From positions 1,302,001-1,366,000 of the forward strand of contig JAVLRN010000003.1 of assembly GCA_032821775.1 (NCBI GenBank): a DNA stretch of 64,000 bases, in the 5' to 3' direction. The position numbers and the translations under genes were made by a program. The notes beneath the pieces are model-generated. The model ran no database searches, was not told where the DNA came from, and worked only from the letters and a program-made list of their open reading frames with translations. Positions 59,625 to 64,000 of the stretch are shown here, piece by piece. The stretch is from Sanguinoderma infundibulare (taxonomy: Eukaryota > Basidiomycota > Agaricomycetes > Polyporales > Polyporaceae). Position 1 is the first letter of the stretch. Each line of letters begins with the position of its first letter.

Positions 59625-61657
59625 TCAGTCGTAATCATCACGGTCGTATCGTCGTTGGTACGAGCGGTCGTAAGAGTCATTACTCGACCCAGAGCTGTCC
59701 CTGCCTACGTGAAGCACAGCCGTCCGGATCGAGAACGCGCGGATCATACTCACCCATTTCTCCGGCGGTCCTGCTCGCGGTGGTACGAGTGGCCCCGGTC
59801 GTCCGAGCCGTAGTCGCGTCTATCATGGCCCCTCGACCGACCGTGGCGATCGTCGCGGCGAGGGCTCAGCGAACGGACTAATGTGTCACTGGAGCTGTGC
59901 CTAGGGCCGTTAGCGTGAGCGATCGGCGTCCTGAGATGGGTACGATAGGCATCGAGAGAGACGTACCCCGCGCTTCTTTCGCTGCGAGGCGGTCTAGGGT
60001 CTACCGCGTAGTCGCGAAGGTCATCGTGAGACGGACGAGTGCCAGCTCGTCGGGATGGTCTATTGCGGGATCAGCTCCACATCTTAATTCGCGGGTGGAC
60101 TGCGCGAGGGGACTTACTGATAGTGTGGGTCCCTGAGGTAGGAATTAGCGGCCGGGGCGGTGACTGGTCGGGAAGAGGAGTACGAGGAGCCGTGGTGCGA
60201 GCCATGCTCCCTGAACAGATCGTCAGATGAACGCGTTCCGGGGCGAGCAACGGAGTCGAACCTTGATTCGTGTCTATGACTAGACCGGCCGCGATGGTGA
60301 GACCGTCCGCTCTCGCTATGGTAAGAATAGCCATCGAGCGAGCGACTTCCCATCGAGATGTGGTCATCGTTGTTGAACCCTGCTCTGGTAGGCAAACCGC
60401 AAAAATAAGTGTGCCGAACCGAGGCAGCCCTGGGTGGTAGGTAGAAACCTACCGACAGATCTCACGGCCGTATTGGTCCTGGACAATCACCGGCCGCGGA
60501 CGAGGCCTATAATGACCGCTGAAGTCGCCGACACTGCGAAAGGCAGTTCAGATTGCCAGTGCACCTCGAGGCCGACAGCATGACGCACCGCGTGAGCTCG
60601 TTGCCGTTCTCATCCTCGAAGATGACGGGCGCTCCGCCAGGAATGATGTAGTACTTGTCCTTCTTGCCGTTCTTACCATGCTCGACCACGACCACGACCG
60701 GGGGCTCCTCGCCTCGGTCGAGCGGCTGCTCCCAATACGCAGGATGATGATCCCGGGACGGCTAAAGATAACGTCAGCGCCAGTCCACCCTTCACAGAAC
60801 CGCAGAAAATCGCAAACCGCCATGCACGAACACTCACCTTCATCCGTGGCGGCGCACTCCGGTCTCGCTCCCTGTGCCTATGATGTGGCTGGGCACGTTC
60901 GGGGTACGAAGACGAGTGATGCACAATGTCCGGCCGCACGCTGTTGTTCCGCGGGGGCACCATCTTGTGCACGATAGCAGGGCCGTGCATGTCATGGACT
61001 GCGGCCATGTGCGGGTGCCCCGGTACCGGCTGCGGAGCGTATATGGGCCCTGGTGTGACACCGTGCGGGTGCGACGCGGATGGAACAGCGGAGAGGGCAG
61101 GAGCGTACGTGCCGTGGTCCTCGAATGCCTGCCCGATGCGCGCGAGCGAGCTCTCTCGCTGGATGAGCGGTACGGTGTCGTCGCCGCGGTGAGGGTTTGT
61201 GAGGAGCTCTTCAAACGACTCCGTATCGTCCGTTGGGATCGGCCCACGGAATTGGCGGGAAGCCTGCTCTTCTGGATAATCTTCTACGGTCGTGCGGTAA
61301 GCCCTCCCGCGTGCAAACGCCGCCTGTCAATTCATGGCGTACTGATCAGTGGTTCTGCGGACGTAAAGATTACGGGACAAAGAGACCCTCATACGTACCT
61401 CATCCTGCAACCGTCTAGTCAGGTAATTCTGTAACACAACGTAAGCCAGCTTCGCCGAGACGAACGGACAGAGAACCCACTCTTTTGGAAGACTTCTTCG
61501 GGAACACTTTACGCCAGGCAGAGCTCTGGGGTTCCTGCTCTTCGAACCCATAGGAATTATGGTATCCTTGGGGAGCGTCGTACCCTTCAGCATACTGGCC
61601 TGCGTAAGCACGGGCCTCCTTAGAGGAGCGACCGAGGATGGGGAACAAGCGAGGCAT
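59625..61657 (-). CDS. Conserved disordered basidiomycete protein
   Basis: No named family recognised. Starts MPRLFPILGRSSKEARAYAG. After the first intron, NYLTRRLQDE joins AAFARGRAYRTTVEDYPEEQ. The centre is His/Pro/Ser-rich (GTYAPALSAVPSASHPHGVT). One well-ordered-looking segment reads VVVEHGKNGKKDKYYIIPGG, APVIFEDENGNELTRVGDFS and RPRPVIVQDQYGREICR, two similar strand-turn units each built on an (I/F)xDxxGxE core. The rest is Arg/Ser/His/Asp-rich low complexity (RDYGSDDRGHSYHREQDRRR) ending DRSYQRRYDRDDYD at the stop 59625-59627. Function unknown; RNA or nucleic-acid binding is only a guess from composition. Confidence 0.65.
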
Positions 61658-62358
61658 AGTAGAGATTCAAGGAAAAACACGAGGGGTGCAGGTTGAGAAC
61701 AAAGGGATCGGGAAGCTACTGCAAGACGAATGCCGGCATCCAACGTCGACGACGACGCGACGACGATGAGAACGAATCGATGATGAAGTGTGTGGACAAG
61801 GGAGTCTGTGAGGTCAGATGGGTATCAGGGCCCCGCAAGGCAGGAGCTGGGAGAGCCTTATAGCGAGCAGCATGGAAAGCATGAGGTTACCGCGCACGGC
61901 CGGAAGCACGGCCGAGGGCCATCACACCCCTTCATGCTCGATTGGCGCGTGCTTCTCCTCGTAATGCGCGCATGTCTCGCTGGTAATCATACGGGAGATA
62001 GATGGGTCGGCCGCATCACCTGTTCGAAGCCTGGAGGTCGCCAGGGCACGATATATTCACACGTCTACGCGTGGATGAGTGCAGCGATACGAAATGCGGC
62101 TCCCCGCAGGTTTTGACACAAGCTGTGCAAACTGGCCGTATACTGGTACACACTATGAGCGCGCCTCTCGTGTGGGATCTCCAATGCCCGCTGTCTTCTG
62201 ACCCGTCCGTAAGTTTTGTATGCCGCCGTGGCCACTGCGCAATCGGAACATACAACGTTCTAGATGGGACCCCGGAGTCATGTACTTGCAGATGGAACTC
62301 ACCTGTCGTGCGTCTGCCAAATCGGAGGTCATGAGGGGTGCGGAAGGGTGCAGGGTTC
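61658..62358. other. Intergenic region
   Basis: 700 bases between the start of the disordered protein and the ZNRD2-like stop (both minus strand). GCACGGCCGGAAGCACGGCCGAGG near 61,894-61,918 holds a short GCACGGCCG(G/A) repeat. No gene seen. Confidence 0.5.
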
Positions 62359-63577
62359 CTATTCAAGAAGCGCTTGCTTCTCGCTCCAGAGCAACTGTTT
62401 TACTTGAGTAAGGGCCTGCGAAACTTTGGAGATGGCTTCCGCCGTCTGGGTGATTGGTCCGAGGTCGACGATAGGCCCGCTGGCATAGCTGTTTAATCGC
62501 TCCGAAAGGACAATGAGGGTGCGGTCGAGGGACTGAGCAGTAGCTTCAAGGGCAGAAGAGGTCGCTGAACCTAGATGCGCAGACTGCAAAAATTTCAATG
62601 ACGTCTCTGTCCATCAGCTGGCTAGACACGATACATACAGCGCTCTTGAGGACTTGTTTGGAGGCGACGCCCGCTTGCTGTATGATGGCGGATGAGAGAC
62701 TTGCATGGTCAAGGACAAGCTCCCGGCAACATACTGGCTGCAGGGAAACCTCCGGGGAAGCTCTCGTTTTTCCTTTATCTATGGATGATGCCGAAGGAAG
62801 GGGAAGGGGAGCAATGACTACTCGATGCGGTGGCCGGAAGGTAGCGGCCGAAGGGGGTGAGGGATCCATAGGCACAAGGCGATCCTGGCCAAAGTCGTCC
62901 TTTTCATCAACATACACGACTCCGCAGATCACACATTCCTGCAATGAGCCATATCAATGAAGGAGCGTGTGTTTTCCATTGGGCGCTTCTACTCACCTTC
63001 CTCGGGTCGGTGTTTGCGCCAACCTTTGGGGGACGGACGAGTGGAATACCATAACAATTGGGGCTAGGACATTCGTCTGCCAGCATGGCCCATCCTTTGA
63101 GCATTCTCTTGCCTATCTCGGCGGATGCAGTGTCCGATTGTTGACGGCGGCGAAGAAGCTCAGCGGTGTCCATGACAGGAGCGAAGACGGGTGAACTTGG
63201 AACGTTCGAAACCTCGGTGGGAGGCGTAGACGATCTAGACATCCCGCTGCTGATGGATGCGCTTGAAATAGATTGCACGTCTTGAAAAGCGGCCGCTTTG
63301 GGTGCCGCAGACGTTCGCGAAAATCGAGGACTAGATGGACTTGGAGCGGCCCCGGAGGTCGGAGCGGGATCGCAGTTGACGCAGAAGTGAGTTTCAATGG
63401 CAGCGGATGGGGGAGACCTCATCAATGGCACTTTTGAGCACTTTGGGCAGATCCTGTCGGTCAGAATCTGAGAACTATTTGGTCAGAAAGGCGGGGAATA
63501 CACGCGACGAACATACGCACCCAACTCTTTAGCATATACTCGGCCAACCTGCCAGAAACGTCGATCACGGTGGCCAT
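62359..63577 (-). CDS. ZNRD2/SSSCA1-like zinc-ribbon protein
   Basis: Relatives are the human autoantigen p27 (ZNRD2/SSSCA1), small zinc-ribbon proteins linked to mitosis and tankyrase binding. Exon 1 (63521-63577) gives MATVIDVSGRLAEYMLKSW and splices to ILTDRICPKCSKVPLMRSP, then THFCVNCD, a first CxxC..CxxC ribbon. After a Ser/Pro linker, EIGKRMLKGWAMLADECPSP, NCYGIPLVRPP and ECVICGVVYVDE form a second, near-duplicate module with the typical GxxMLxGWxMLxxxCPxxxC pattern. The C terminus is helical (ALEATAQSLDRTLIVLSERL, AEAISKVSQALTQVKQLLWS), ending at 62359. Two ribbons in one chain make this longer than the single-module animal protein. Confidence 0.8.
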
Positions 63578-64000
63578 GTTGTTCGGTGTTCGCTGCGATG
63601 TTAGCCGATGGGAAGGCTGTTGCGTGCAGGACGGCGCGAGACAGAGACGGAGATGGTGGTCGAGTGCAAGCCGGACCGAGTTGCCAAAAGCCTCTCAAGG
63701 CTCGGATGCCGCAGTGGACGGTCGCGGAGAACGTCTGTTCTCGGGGTCACGTGCACTCGCGACTGGACTTCCACGTCGATCGGGAAAGCATTGGCTGCCC
63801 CGCCACCGACGTTGCTCTCTTGCTCACCGCGTCGTTCGCCTGGCTCCCTCTTTGCTCCCTGGGACGGTTCTGTATGAAGTGGCCCATTCTCTGGCCCGCA
63901 GGTCTCCTTGCTCTCCTCATCGCCGGCCTCGACAGTCACTGGTTGTCTTCTGGGTCTGCACATGCATTCGCTGAGGGCGCGCGCTGGACAAGCGGTCGCA
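63578..64000. other. Right-edge flank
   Basis: 420 bases upstream of the ZNRD2-like gene to the end of the window. Overlapping open frames exist on both strands but none has recognisable motifs. It may include the edge of a gene outside the window. Confidence 0.4.

Overview
This window reads as a gene-dense nuclear contig of a filamentous basidiomycete, most likely an Agaricomycete of the polypore type. Nearly every gene is broken by many short introns of about 50-60 nt with GT..AG ends. Intergenic spaces are usually 0.2-1 kb, coding DNA is GC-rich, and the recognisable proteins form a typical fungal set: Leu1, Bem1, Not3/5, Mbp1-type APSES factor, Cdc14, Dicer, and a Kar9/GAR cytoskeletal protein. 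There are no rRNA genes, CRISPR arrays, phage or viral genes. The species is inferred only from gene style.

Layout, left to right. 0.2-10 kb: LEU1 (+), a serine-rich protein with a CUE-like tail (+), and a HEI10/CCNB1IP1-like meiotic RING protein (-) whose RING is built from very small exons. 10-16 kb: an 1,885-residue Kar9/GAR-type cytoskeletal protein (-). 16-24 kb: BEM1 (-) and NOT3/NOT5 (+), divergent. 24-32 kb: mitochondrial bL12m (-), a predicted membrane protein with internal repeats (+), a 2-oxoglutarate/Fe(II) oxygenase (+), and a single-pass membrane protein (-). 32-42 kb: a small COMPASS Shg1-like gene (-) and HEM12 (+), divergent; CDC14 (-) and an MBP1-like factor (+), divergent with ACGCGT sites; then mitochondrial uL24m (+). 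42-44.2 kb: a gene-free repeat island with a 61-bp inverted repeat and two tRNA-promoter-like modules. 44-47 kb: an MFS transporter (+) and COX8 (+). 47-53 kb: a Dicer-like protein (-). 53-64 kb: mitochondrial release factor 1 (-), a conserved hypothetical (+), a DUF7719-type membrane protein (-), a Faf1/C1orf131-like factor (+), a disordered conserved protein (-), and a ZNRD2-like zinc-ribbon protein (-).

The genes do not form one pathway cluster. They are mostly housekeeping: leucine and haem biosynthesis, mitochondrial translation and respiration, mRNA decay, polarity and cell cycle. Two are of special interest. The Dicer-like gene keeps both RNase III active sites, but its N-terminal helicase-like region has lost the key residues of motifs I and II. 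The repeat island shows SINE-like structure. Exon junctions were placed by reading splice sites against remembered family conservation. For seven genes (HEI10-like, Kar9/GAR, bL12m, Shg1, HEM12, COX8, DUF7719) the summed exon lengths give a whole number of codons.
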